48,397 nucleotides of DNA from a virus: positions 1 through 48,397 of IMG/VR virus record IMGVR_UViG_3300044616_000832, one strand, 5' to 3'. Shown here piece by piece: positions 32,097 to 40,278 of the stretch. The translations under genes and the position numbers were made by a program. Position 1 is the first letter of the stretch, and each line of letters begins with the position of its first letter. Under the pieces are notes generated by a model. That model was given only the letters and a program-made list of their open reading frames with translations. It was not told where the DNA came from and did no database searches.

Positions 32097-32793
32097 AAAA
32101 ACATTTCTGCATACAGGGCATATTGGTGATATAATTGCTTTTTTACCGTCATTCCAAGCTCTAAACGGAACTACGATTGTCGTCCAAGACGGAGAACGGA
32201 TGGCTCCAATGCGAGGATTCAAATTTGATTCATTACAACCGCTCCTCGAAAGTCAGGGGATTGAAACAACGATGAAATTTTCTGGATTTTGCATTGATGT
32301 CAATGTTTCAAGTTGGAGAGAATGTTATCGCGATGATATTTCTTTGCTGGATTCGCAAGCGAGATATTTAGGAATTATTCCAAAAAAAACGGGGCACATG
32401 AAAATAACTGAGCCTTGGATAAAAGTTGAAAAAAACAAAAAACTCATCGGAAAAACAATTTTCAATCGCACGCCAAGATATAGAAATGAAAGATTTTCGT
32501 GGAAGAAAATTTATGATAAATATGGGGGAAATTCTATTTTCATTGGAACCAAGGAAGAGCACGATGATTTTTGCGAAAAAGTTGGGGCTATTCAATATTA
32601 TCAGACCAAAAATTGTTTAGAAGTCGCTGAAGCAATCAACGGGTGTGATCTTTTTATTGGGAATCAATCAAGTTCTTTTTGGATAGCCGCCGCGCTCAGA
32701 AAACCTTTAATTCAAGAAGTGTTTCCTCCGTGTCCAAATAGCATTATTGAGTATCCAGAAGCGCAGTATTTATTTCACACCGACAATTTATGA
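32068..32793 (+). CDS. GT9/heptosyltransferase-like GT-B glycosyltransferase
   Basis: 241 residues. A GT-B start (KTFLHTGHIGDIIAFLPSFQALNG) with the conserved GDI element is followed by FNRTPRYRNERFSWKKIYDKYGG, then SIFIGTKEEHDDF, and a donor-site region LEVAEAINGCDLFIGNQSSSFWIAAALRKPLIQEV that resembles the heptosyltransferase C-terminal signature. The size is on the small side for the family. It begins inside the GT32-like gene and overlaps the methyltransferase start by four bases. Confidence 0.7.
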   Translation: MDNSFPFRRRKTFLHTGHIGDIIAFLPSFQALNGTTIVVQDGERMAPMRGFKFDSLQPLLESQGIETTMKFSGFCIDVNVSSWRECYRDDISLLDSQARYLGIIPKKTGHMKITEPWIKVEKNKKLIGKTIFNRTPRYRNERFSWKKIYDKYGGNSIFIGTKEEHDDFCEKVGAIQYYQTKNCLEVAEAINGCDLFIGNQSSSFWIAAALRKPLIQEVFPPCPNSIIEYPEAQYLFHTDNL

Positions 32794-33389
32794 AAGAGTC
32801 ATCAAAAGCTATGGAGAGGAGGTTTAAATCTGAAAAAGCTCCTTTATTCAAAAAGATTTTTACAGGCAAAGGAATCGATATTGGCGCAGGCGACGATCTT
32901 ATCAAAATTGATGGAGTTGTCGGATTTGATGTTGATGATGGAGACGCAAACCATCTTGACCGATATTTTGAAACCGAATCTTTTGATTTTATTCATGCGT
33001 CGCAATGCTTGGAACACATGATTGATCCTAAATCCGCTCTTGCTTCTTGGCTGAAAGTTCTCAAAAAAGGCGGATACGCAGTTATCTCTATTCCGTCTTG
33101 GGAACTATACGAGGGAATGATTTGGCCTAGCCGATTCAACCCGGATCACAAGTCAACTTGGTCTTTATGGATGCCAGCTTCTCCAGCACCAACTCATGTT
33201 TGCTTGCCAGAATGGACTGCATGTTTTTCTGATTGTGATTTGATCTGCTGTGACTTGATAGACACAAACTATAATTACAAAATTGGAACTCGTGTCGATC
33301 AAACATATCCATACGAAAATCGCGTTGAGGCGTTCATAGAATTTATTTTGAGGAAAAGAAAAAATTATTTGACAAGCTCAATTCTTTGA
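32790..33389 (+). CDS. Class I SAM-dependent methyltransferase
   Basis: 199 residues with motif I as GKGIDIGAGDDLIKI and motif II as VGFDVDDGDANHLD. The substrate-region strand is SFDFIHASQCLEHMIDPKSALASWLKVLKKGGYAVISIP, the usual Methyltransf_11 layout. The acceptor is unknown; with three glycosyltransferases upstream, sugar or protein methylation is plausible. Its 3' end carries a TTGACA promoter-like sequence facing the capsid gene. Confidence 0.75.
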   Translation: MKESSKAMERRFKSEKAPLFKKIFTGKGIDIGAGDDLIKIDGVVGFDVDDGDANHLDRYFETESFDFIHASQCLEHMIDPKSALASWLKVLKKGGYAVISIPSWELYEGMIWPSRFNPDHKSTWSLWMPASPAPTHVCLPEWTACFSDCDLICCDLIDTNYNYKIGTRVDQTYPYENRVEAFIEFILRKRKNYLTSSIL

Positions 33390-33397
33390 AATAAAAC
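33369..33397 (+). promoter_or_regulatory. Candidate sigma70-type promoter of the major capsid gene
   Basis: A perfect TTGACA (33369-33374) lies in the last codons of the methyltransferase gene, followed by 17 bases and TAAAAC (33392-33397, 4 of 6 consensus). Transcripts would start near 33404 and carry a leader of about 200 nt. This could raise capsid expression independently of the upstream operon. Confidence 0.5.
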
Positions 33398-33414
33398 ATT
33401 GCCATATTCGGGAT

Positions 33415-33573
33415 GCCAAATCCGTTATTTTGGTGGCTCGGTTGAAGCCAAGGCAATCAACCAAACAAGCCGTAAAAAAGGCACCAACGGCTGGGTGCGA
33501 TCCAAAAATTAACCGCTCTGAAAAGAGCAAAAATTTGTTCTGGAATCGCGCAATAATGTTGTGGTTTCAGAGC
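33415..33573 (+). ncRNA. Structured 5' leader of the capsid gene (pseudoknot and hairpins)
   Basis: The 218-base gap has no gene but dense base pairing. CCAAA/TTTGG hairpin at 33416-33433. H-type pseudoknot at 33434-33462: stem 1 TGGCT/AGCCA, one-base loop C33439, stem 2 GGTTGA/TCAACC, six-base loop AGGCAA. Then AGCCGT/ACGGCT (33468-33492), exclusive with GCACC/GGTGC (33481-33498). Then GCTCT-GAAA-AGAGC at 33515-33528. GCTCTGAAA (33515-33523) can alternatively pair over 9 bp with TTTCAGAGC (33565-33573). The layout looks like a cis-regulatory RNA; no known class is recognised. Confidence 0.5.
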
Positions 33574-33607
33574 TGCAAAAACCAAAACATAAAACCAAAA
33601 TAAAATT

Positions 33608-34819
33608 ATGCCTAACGATTGTATCCCACTTGCGACAATTCAAAATTTCGCATCCAAAGACACTAACCGCATCATCGGCCAGATTGCCCGCGTGCTTGCT
33701 CGTAAATCTCCATACATCAATTCTATTGATGGCGGAACTCTCCCGAATGTTTCGGATGTTGTCCGTTCTGTGGTTGAGGAAATGGCGGTTCCTGCCGCTT
33801 CCCTCGCCGCTCCTGCATTTGTGAATGACACCACCCTTTGCGGCGTTGGTGCTACTCCCGATCAGGTTGGTTCCACCGAATACACCTTCCAACTTCAAAC
33901 TCTGCGTGGCGCTGGTCCTCGCGTTTGCGTTAAGCAAGCTCGGACTGCGTTCAAAGGTTCGTATCTCCAAGCGCAAATCGCTCTTGAGAAAACCATCCTT
34001 CAGTTGATCAATGCTGACATCCGCTATCAGTATCTCCTTCAATCTGGCATTAAGTTTGTCGTGAACAGCACGAAAACTTTCAGCCAGAGCTTGACTGGTG
34101 ATATGCAGGTTCTCGGTGCGCCTTGGGCAACAGGCGTTGTTCCTGATGCCGCAATGAATTTCAAGACGCTCTACAAAATCGGCACATTCATGCGTGAGGA
34201 AATGCTTGCAGAACCTTTTGCTACCCGCGAAGGCGAATTCTTCCAAGTTATGGCCAGCGCGGATCAGATCGAAAACTTCCGTAACGATGCGGATGTTAAA
34301 GAAGACTTGATTGGCCTCACAACTGGTTCTTTCAAACTCGGTGAAGAGTCCATCAGCGGTTATCAGTTCCAAGGTTATCGCGGATTTGCCTTTGGCATCG
34401 ACCAACAGCCGCTCCGCGCTTCCGGCTTCGATGGTTCCGGCAATTTGATTCTCGTCAATCCGACGATTTCTCAAGCCGTGACCAATGGCTTTGCTCAACG
34501 CCGGAATCCGGCTTGGGTTTCCGCTCCTTACGAGGTCATGTTCGTGATCGCTGGCGAAGCGTTCAAGCGTCTCGTTCCAGAGTCCTACACGGGCGAAGGC
34601 ACTTTCCGCTTTGCTCCGCAACTCGCCATGGGTGAGTTGGAGTGGACTTACTTCCGCGACAACGATTGCAACCTCTACGGTGACTTCGGACAGCACATTT
34701 ATCAGATTCAGCGTGCTATCCAGCCAATCCGTCCGCAGAACGTCTGCGCGATCGTTTACAAGCGTTGCCCATTTGACGGCATCCCGCTTGCTTGCTCCAC
34801 ATCGGCAACTGGCCTCTAA
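33608..34819 (+). CDS. Major capsid protein
   Basis: 403 residues, between the putative scaffold and fibre genes, with its own promoter-like site and terminator as expected for the most expressed virion gene. Composition is balanced and compact, with segments such as NRIIGQIARVLARKSPYINSI at the start and FRFAPQLAMGELEWTYFRDND near the end. The N-terminal arm and the long middle beta-rich region are compatible with an HK97-type fold, though no sequence motif proves it. The codon set is more GC-rich than in the adjoining island, typical of a highly expressed gene. The start is an ATG after CAAAATAAAATT. Confidence 0.75.
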   Translation: MPNDCIPLATIQNFASKDTNRIIGQIARVLARKSPYINSIDGGTLPNVSDVVRSVVEEMAVPAASLAAPAFVNDTTLCGVGATPDQVGSTEYTFQLQTLRGAGPRVCVKQARTAFKGSYLQAQIALEKTILQLINADIRYQYLLQSGIKFVVNSTKTFSQSLTGDMQVLGAPWATGVVPDAAMNFKTLYKIGTFMREEMLAEPFATREGEFFQVMASADQIENFRNDADVKEDLIGLTTGSFKLGEESISGYQFQGYRGFAFGIDQQPLRASGFDGSGNLILVNPTISQAVTNGFAQRRNPAWVSAPYEVMFVIAGEAFKRLVPESYTGEGTFRFAPQLAMGELEWTYFRDNDCNLYGDFGQHIYQIQRAIQPIRPQNVCAIVYKRCPFDGIPLACSTSATGL

Positions 34820-34824
34820 TAGTT

Positions 34825-34872
34825 GACTGATATCGGTGGCAGGGTTAATTCTGACCCTGCCACCTCATCAGT
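34825..34872 (+). terminator. Strong bipartite terminator after the capsid gene
   Basis: GGTGGCAGGGT (34835-34845) and ACCCTGCCACC (34854-34864) form a perfect 11-bp stem with loop TAATTCTG. An outer ACTGAT/ATCAGT pair (34825-34830 with 34867-34872) extends it beyond a small internal loop. AT-rich GTTTAATATT follows. It lies between capsid and the first fibre gene, so it probably limits fibre expression. Confidence 0.75.
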
Positions 34873-34884
34873 TTAATATTGAAT

Positions 34885-37143
34885 ATGGCTGCAATAATTT
34901 TCCCTACTTCGCCTTCTATTGGTCAGATATTTTCGGCTGGCGGCAAAACATGGAGATGGAATGGTTATGCTTGGGATTCATTGGCGAACACCGCTTCTAT
35001 TGGCGCGACAGGATTAACGGGAGCAACCGGACAAGTAGGGGCGACAGGAAGCGGGGCAACGGGAGCTACTGGTGCTGGTTATGACGGAGCCACAGGCGCA
35101 ACGGGTCAAATAGGAGCCACAGGAATCGGAGCCACAGGCGCAACGGGAGTTGGCGCAACTGGTTTTACAGGCGCGACTGGAGCTACTGGATTTGGTGAAA
35201 CTGGAGCTACTGGATTTATCGGAAGCACAGGCGCGACTGGCGCGGGAACACAAGGTAGCACAGGCGCAACTGGCGTTGGAGATCAAGGCGCAACAGGACT
35301 CCAAGGCGCAACTGGAAATTCCGGAGCAACCGGAATAGGCGCAAGCGGAGCCACAGGCGCAACAGGCGTGTCTGGAAACGATGGGGCTACTGGAGCAACC
35401 GGAATAGGCGCAAGCGGAGCCACAGGTTTGCAAGGGGCAACTGGAGTTGGTTCGCAAGGGGCGACAGGAGCAACAGGAAATTTTGGCGCAACAGGACTTC
35501 AAGGCTCAACAGGCGTTGGCGAAACTGGAGCGACAGGATTTGATGGCGCAACAGGAGTTGGTTCAACTGGCGCAACTGGCGTTTCTGGAAATCAAGGCAG
35601 CACAGGCGCAACAGGTTTTGGCGCAACAGGAGCGACAGGAATTGACGGAGCTACAGGATTGCAAGGGGCAACTGGTGTTGGCGATCAAGGTTCTACTGGA
35701 GCAACTGGATTGCAAGGCGCAACAGGATTAGGCGCAAGCGGCGCAACTGGAGCTACAGGTTTGCAGGGTGCTACAGGTTTGACAGGTGCTGGTGGAGCGT
35801 CTGGTTTTTACGGATCATATTTTAGCAATGTCGATCAAACTGCTGTTGCTATTAATACTGCATATGCAATGACAGTAAATAATGTCATTGGAGAAAATGG
35901 AATTTCTGTTGTTAGCGGATCACAAATTACTTTTACAAGTTCGGGAACATACGACATTCAATTTTCTGCTCAATTGCATAACAATGGTGGTGGAGGTGGC
36001 GGCGATATTGTTCAGATTTGGTTCCGTAAAAATGGAACTGATATTCCAGATTCTGCTACTCGCGTATCTGTTCCATCGAATAATCCATATGTGGTTGCGG
36101 CATGGGACTTCATGGATAATTTTGCCTCTGGAGACAATTTTCAGATCATGTGGTCAACTAACAATATCAATATCGGTATTGACCACAACACAGCAGTTGC
36201 ACCAGCACCCAATATCCCATCGGTAATCATTAGCGTAATGCAAGTGATGTATAACCAACTTGGGCCTCAAGGCGCAACTGGCGCAACTGGTGCAACGATT
36301 TCTCCTCAAATTGACCTTTACACAACTTCTGACAGTTGGACAAAGCCCGCAGGAGCAAAGCTCGTTGTAGTTGAATGCGTAGCTGGCGGAAGTGGTGGTG
36401 GGTTTGGGGGAAAGCAGTCTGCTGGAACGGCAGTTTTTGGAGGAGCGGGAGGCGGTTCTGGTGGGTATGCCCGTGCAACAATTGATGCTTCGCAACTAAC
36501 AGATGCGAGTTATACGATAACTGTTGGTAGCGGAGGCAATGGAGGAATTGGTGCTACTTTAACGAACGCTACATTAGGAACACTCTCATCTTTTGCTGGT
36601 ATCACTCAAGGAACACTCGTTAGAGCATCTGCTGGTGGAACTATTGCTGGAAATGGAGGCACAGTCCAGCCGACATCGGGTGGTGCTGGTGCGCCTGCGG
36701 GAAATGGTGGAGGCGCGGCAAACATAACTGGAACCGGAGGTGCTGGTAGCGGAACAAACTTTTCTCCATCAAGCGGTGGTGCTGGCGGCGGTATAACTGC
36801 GGCGGCAGTTGTTGGAAATATAACAGGTGTATTCAATGGAGGAACGAGTGGCACTAATCATTTTGTTGGTTTGATAAGCAATGGAGGTGCTGCAAGCGCA
36901 ACAGCAAATGGAGGTTCTGCAACTCCAACTACTCCAAGATTATTGTCTACATTGATGATTAATGGTTCTGGTGGTGGCGGTGGCGGAGCTTGTTCATTCG
37001 CTACTGGGTCTGGTGGTAACGGAGCAAATGGTTCAGCATATGGTTCTGGTGGCGGCGGTGGCGGATCGACCATTGGTTCTGGAGACCGAAGCAATGGTGG
37101 TAATGGCGCGCCGGGAGCAGTAATGATTACAACATATTTCTAA
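34885..37143 (+). CDS. Collagen-like tail fibre with glycine-rich tip
   Basis: 752 residues from ATG 34885. The N-terminal 35 residues ([28 protein letters not shown]) look like a tail-attachment segment. Residues about 38-305 are Gly-X-Y repeats, mostly Gly-Ala-Thr with GLQ, GIG and GFT variants and a few phase breaks, i.e. a collagen-like triple helix. A globular part follows (about 306-455), then one short GATGAT run. The C-terminal 270 residues are glycine-rich loops ([29 protein letters not shown]) like the polyglycine adhesin tips of T-even-type fibres. It likely binds host surface receptors. Confidence 0.8.
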   Translation: MAAIIFPTSPSIGQIFSAGGKTWRWNGYAWDSLANTASIGATGLTGATGQVGATGSGATGATGAGYDGATGATGQIGATGIGATGATGVGATGFTGATGATGFGETGATGFIGSTGATGAGTQGSTGATGVGDQGATGLQGATGNSGATGIGASGATGATGVSGNDGATGATGIGASGATGLQGATGVGSQGATGATGNFGATGLQGSTGVGETGATGFDGATGVGSTGATGVSGNQGSTGATGFGATGATGIDGATGLQGATGVGDQGSTGATGLQGATGLGASGATGATGLQGATGLTGAGGASGFYGSYFSNVDQTAVAINTAYAMTVNNVIGENGISVVSGSQITFTSSGTYDIQFSAQLHNNGGGGGGDIVQIWFRKNGTDIPDSATRVSVPSNNPYVVAAWDFMDNFASGDNFQIMWSTNNINIGIDHNTAVAPAPNIPSVIISVMQVMYNQLGPQGATGATGATISPQIDLYTTSDSWTKPAGAKLVVVECVAGGSGGGFGGKQSAGTAVFGGAGGGSGGYARATIDASQLTDASYTITVGSGGNGGIGATLTNATLGTLSSFAGITQGTLVRASAGGTIAGNGGTVQPTSGGAGAPAGNGGGAANITGTGGAGSGTNFSPSSGGAGGGITAAAVVGNITGVFNGGTSGTNHFVGLISNGGAASATANGGSATPTTPRLLSTLMINGSGGGGGGACSFATGSGGNGANGSAYGSGGGGGGSTIGSGDRSNGGNGAPGAVMITTYF
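34999..35800 (+). repeat. Collagen-like coding repeat, fibre 1
   Basis: In-frame nine-base units such as GGAGCAACT and GGCGCAACA (Gly-Ala-Thr) with synonymous drift, repeated across about 800 bases. Similar units occur in the fibre genes at 38.4-40.0 kb and 40.8-41.8 kb, which makes recombination between fibre genes possible. Confidence 0.8.
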
Positions 37144-37146
37144 ACC

Positions 37147-37311
37147 ATGGAAATCGACGACTGGGCAATCATCAACACGGCAGGCAACTGGATCGAGATG
37201 GTCATCCGTTGGGACGGGAATACGGAAACTTGGCCGCTCCCCGAAGGAACATACGCAGTTAAACGAAAAGATTTAGATTATTCAACTATTAACGAGAAAC
37301 CAGAAGAATGA
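37147..37311 (+). CDS. Small hypothetical protein, 54 aa
   Basis: 54 residues, rich in tryptophan and acidic residues (IDDWAIINTAGNWIEMVIRWD), starting three bases after the fibre stop and overlapping the holin-like start by four bases (ATGA). Phages often have a short W-rich protein of this type between fibre and lysis genes. No function is known. Confidence 0.6.
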   Translation: MEIDDWAIINTAGNWIEMVIRWDGNTETWPLPEGTYAVKRKDLDYSTINEKPEE

Positions 37312-37484
37312 ACGACAATACTGCTATCAATGGAATTTTAGGAACATCAACTTCATTAGGTGGCGTTGCCATTTCTCTTTTCCCTCAAGTTGAGGCATGG
37401 GTTCGCTTAAGCGGTGCTGTTGTCGGCTTGGTTGCTGGCATTCTTACTTGCATCTACATGATTCAAAAAATTTCAAAAAAATGA
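37308..37484 (+). CDS. Holin-like small membrane protein (a)
   Basis: 58 residues, overlapping the previous stop (ATGA). It has a weakly hydrophobic first segment (LGGVAISLFPQVEAW) and a clear transmembrane helix (VVGLVAGILTCIYMIQ), with a basic C-terminus (KISKK). The size, topology and place in the lysis cassette fit a small holin, but a membrane accessory role is also possible. It overlaps the lipoprotein gene by four bases. Confidence 0.6.
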   Translation: MNDNTAINGILGTSTSLGGVAISLFPQVEAWVRLSGAVVGLVAGILTCIYMIQKISKK

Positions 37485-37639
37485 ACCCTAAAAAAATTGC
37501 AATGTTGCTCATTCTGGTTTCTTTTACTTTTCTCGGAATGGCATTCTTAACGGGATGCGAAACCCTCGGAATATCCCTTGAAACTCAATACGGAAGATTC
37601 ACCTACGAACTACCAGAACCGAAAGGAACAAAAAAATGA
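37481..37639 (+). CDS. Small lipoprotein in the lysis cassette
   Basis: 52 residues. A signal peptide (KKIAMLLILVSFTFLGMAFL) ends in TGC, a lipobox, so the mature lipoprotein is only about 25 residues (ETLGISLETQYGRFTYELPEPKG). Tiny lipoproteins in lysis cassettes can be the outer-membrane spanin part, although no matching inner-membrane spanin with a long coiled coil is seen next to it. Start and stop overlap both neighbours (ATGA). Confidence 0.65.
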   Translation: MNPKKIAMLLILVSFTFLGMAFLTGCETLGISLETQYGRFTYELPEPKGTKK

Positions 37640-37809
37640 AAATCGTAAATATCCTACTTGAACGGCTGTCAGAAAACAGCACATGGCGCGGAATCATTCT
37701 TATTGCTACCGCTGTTGGTGTAAAACTTGAGCCGGAACTTCAAGAATCAATCATCGTTGCTGGCCTTGGATTGGTCGGCCTAATCAATATTATCCGTAAA
37801 GGAAAATGA
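37636..37809 (+). CDS. Holin-like small membrane protein (b)
   Basis: 57 residues matching a small holin-like pattern I recognise from phages: STWRGIILIATAVGVKLEPEL, a first hydrophobic helix, followed by ESIIVAGLGLVGLINIIRK, a second. Two short membrane helices and a basic end suit pore formation just before the endolysin gene, which it overlaps by four bases. Confidence 0.7.
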   Translation: MKIVNILLERLSENSTWRGIILIATAVGVKLEPELQESIIVAGLGLVGLINIIRKGK

Positions 37810-38342
37810 TTCCCCAATCCAGACCTCAACAACGACGAGAAGTTTCTGAAAAACACCTGTTGAAAGCAGGCGTTTCAGATAAACTCGCGTTGTTGGGGAT
37901 TCGCGGATACTTTAAAGACACGATGGGCGTGAGGGGAAAGAACGATAGAGGTATTTACGATGATGCGATTTTCGTAATTTCTCCTTCTGCTTATGTTTCC
38001 TTCAACGCCAATACTGACCCGTCTTACCATAAAACGGGGGTTGCCGTTCTTCTTCCCGGACTTTATCGTTATCGCAAAGGAAAACATGGGATTTCTAAAG
38101 GTCCGGGATATGATGCTCTCCGTCCCGCGACCGCGAATGAAGCATTACCAGTTATGCGAGACGGAAAAGGAATTTCTACTGGTTATCACATCAACATTCA
38201 TAAAGGATCGTTGAGTTCTACATCATCATTAGGATGTCAAACAATACCTCCATCACAATGGCTTGCTTTCCAGACTCTTGTATATGAGCAAATGAACAGG
38301 TATTGCCAAACGACAGTTCCATATTTGTTAATCGAAGCGTAA
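37806..38342 (+). CDS. Putative lysis enzyme with L,D-transpeptidase-like motif
   Basis: 178 residues directly after the holin-like gene, the usual place of an endolysin. The C-terminal half has STGYHINIHKGSLSSTSSLGCQTIPPSQW, which resembles the catalytic HG...S-x-GC of L,D-transpeptidases (YkuD) with glutamine in place of the usual following arginine. No signal peptide is present. It may cut or alter peptidoglycan cross-links; known lysozyme or amidase motifs are missing. The function is inferred from position and this short motif. Confidence 0.55.
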   Translation: MIPQSRPQQRREVSEKHLLKAGVSDKLALLGIRGYFKDTMGVRGKNDRGIYDDAIFVISPSAYVSFNANTDPSYHKTGVAVLLPGLYRYRKGKHGISKGPGYDALRPATANEALPVMRDGKGISTGYHINIHKGSLSSTSSLGCQTIPPSQWLAFQTLVYEQMNRYCQTTVPYLLIEA

Positions 38343-38345
38343 TAT

Positions 38346-40265
38346 ATGCCTAAACAATTTAATTGGGTTCCAAGTTCGCAAGGCGGAAGTTGCCAATCAA
38401 CAAATCTTGATTGCAATTGGCCTATTGTTGGCGCAACGGGCGGAGTCGGCGCAACAGGAGCGACTGGCGTTATCGGAATGACCGGATTGCAGGGAGCAAC
38501 CGGAATTCAAGGGCTAAAAGGAGCAACTGGATTTGGCGCGCAAGGACCGCAGGGGGCTACTGGCGCGATTGGGCAACAAGGGGCAACCGGAAGTGGCGCA
38601 ACAGGATTAACGGGAGCCAGCGGAGCGACTGGCCTTCGCGGAAGCACGGGTTTTATCGGAACAACCGGAGCAACTGGCCCGATTGGTATTTCTCCCGTCA
38701 TTACTCGCAGGAGTTTTACTTTAGAAGGAATTTGGGTTGGTCAAAAAACATTTTTTTATGCTCCTGCTGATGTTGGATGGACTGTTGGTTCCCGTATTCG
38801 CGCAGTTGCAGATTCGGCTTATCCTTTTGATTGGGTTGAAGGCAATGTTCTTGGTGTTTCCAATAGTTATGTAATTGTTCAAGTAGATAAAACTCAAGGA
38901 GCAGGTCAATACAATGTTTGGGATATTGCTCTTTCTGGTGATGGCGGGAAAGGATTTACTGGAAGCACAGGAACAATCGGATCGACTGGAGCGACTGGAT
39001 TTCAAGGGGCAAGCGGAATAAATACAATTTACGCTGAAAATAATCCAATACCTCCTTTGTCTCCAGTCGAAGGGCAAAGATGGGTTGATACCGACACATT
39101 GCAAGAGTATCAATGGTATAGCAATACTTGGGTTGAAGTAAATTCTCCAAATGTTGGCGCGACTGGGGCAAGTCCTGATGTGTCATCTTTCGTTCAGAAG
39201 TCAGGCGACACGATGATTGGGAAACTTGTTGCTCCAGCAGATGCCAATGTATCAAGATTAAATATTGGAAATAACATTGGTTCAAATGTTCCAACAACTA
39301 CAACAAATGGAGATTTGTGGATAAATGATCTTAATAAATTATCATATAAATCTAATTCAACGAATTATTTTACAGCAGTAACAAATACTCCAAACACATT
39401 TAGTTTTAGCACAGGAATTGATGTAAGCAATACCACTCACGCATTGCGAGTTACTCAAAGAGGGACAGGGGAAGCGTTTCGCGTAGAAGATGAAACAACA
39501 CCAGATGCAACTGCTTTTGTTATCTCTAATGCTGGACGAGTTGGTGTTGGCGTTACTCCAGACGCATCAGTTTCACTTTCTGTTGATACAACAGGAATTA
39601 AATTTGGTGATGGAACGATTCAAACAACCGCTTCTGTTGCTGGCGCAACAGGATTGAGAGGTGCAACTGGAGCGGGAGCCACAGGAGCCACAGGATTTAT
39701 TGGCGCGACCGGAGCCACAGGATTGCAGGGCATCTCTGGGAATATTGGGTCAACAGGAGCAACAGGAATTCAAGGAATTTCTGGAAATATTGGATCAACA
39801 GGAGCAACCGGAATTCAGGGAATTCAGGGAATTCAGGGAGCAACCGGAGTTCAGGGGATTCAGGGAATTCAGGGAGCAACCGGAGTTCAGGGGATTCAGG
39901 GGATTCAAGGCGCAACTGGAATAGGAACGCAAGGAATTCAGGGTGCAACTGGAGTGGGCGCAACAGGAGTTCAGGGAATTCAGGGGATTCAGGGATTTCA
40001 AGGCGCAACTGGCCCAGCAGGCGGGGGCGGGACATCAGTCGCGGGTAATGTCTGGACATTTACTGGAAATGGATCGACAGCAACTTGGACATTGACAGGA
40101 AACACTACTGGGCCTACAAATTCCGCATTGTATTTAGCGGCAGTTGATGGAATACTTCAAGCACCCGCGAACTACACGATCAATAATGTTTCGCCAAGAA
40201 CAATTACAATTTCAACAGTTCCAAACGGCAGTTCACTCGTTGTAGTTTCACTATCAAACGCATAA
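38346..40265 (+). CDS. Collagen-like tail fibre protein 2
   Basis: 639 residues. Collagen-like Gly-X-Y blocks ([18 protein letters not shown] types) lie at about 29-115, a short one near 200-225, and about 430-560. The first two flank non-collagen beta-type segments ([18 protein letters not shown]). A '[22 protein letters not shown]' type segment (about 240-262) follows. The last 75 residues form a module with [20 protein letters not shown], also found in the next fibre. The C-terminus may bind the host or the next fibre protein. Confidence 0.75.
   Translation: MPKQFNWVPSSQGGSCQSTNLDCNWPIVGATGGVGATGATGVIGMTGLQGATGIQGLKGATGFGAQGPQGATGAIGQQGATGSGATGLTGASGATGLRGSTGFIGTTGATGPIGISPVITRRSFTLEGIWVGQKTFFYAPADVGWTVGSRIRAVADSAYPFDWVEGNVLGVSNSYVIVQVDKTQGAGQYNVWDIALSGDGGKGFTGSTGTIGSTGATGFQGASGINTIYAENNPIPPLSPVEGQRWVDTDTLQEYQWYSNTWVEVNSPNVGATGASPDVSSFVQKSGDTMIGKLVAPADANVSRLNIGNNIGSNVPTTTTNGDLWINDLNKLSYKSNSTNYFTAVTNTPNTFSFSTGIDVSNTTHALRVTQRGTGEAFRVEDETTPDATAFVISNAGRVGVGVTPDASVSLSVDTTGIKFGDGTIQTTASVAGATGLRGATGAGATGATGFIGATGATGLQGISGNIGSTGATGIQGISGNIGSTGATGIQGIQGIQGATGVQGIQGIQGATGVQGIQGIQGATGIGTQGIQGATGVGATGVQGIQGIQGFQGATGPAGGGGTSVAGNVWTFTGNGSTATWTLTGNTTGPTNSALYLAAVDGILQAPANYTINNVSPRTITISTVPNGSSLVVVSLSNA
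39640..40020 (+). repeat. Collagen-like coding repeat, fibre 2, with clustered GAATTC
   Basis: The GIQGIQ and GVQGIQ repeats are coded by near-identical units such as GGAATTCAG, giving about seven GAATTC sites between 39765 and 39990. The units repeat in tandem, so slipped-strand or recombination changes in length are likely. Confidence 0.7.
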
Positions 40266-40278
40266 CAAAATCAAAACA

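Noticed and set aside
33434-33462. Ribosomal frameshift pseudoknot
   Set aside because: The geometry would fit, but no slippery heptamer precedes it and no open frame continues through this region.
33390-33607. Possible tRNA in the capsid leader
   Set aside because: The stems do not form a cloverleaf: there is no 7-bp acceptor pair, no GGTTCGA-type T-loop and no CCA end.
33509-34696. 395-codon open frame on the minus strand opposite the capsid gene
   Set aside because: It is wholly antisense to a convincing capsid gene with strong codon bias, has no start context of the kind used elsewhere, and its translation looks like a low-complexity shadow.
39640-40020. Regular direct repeats that could suggest a CRISPR array
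   Set aside because: Units are in-frame, code for Gly-X-Y peptides, vary synonymously and lack unique spacers of constant length.
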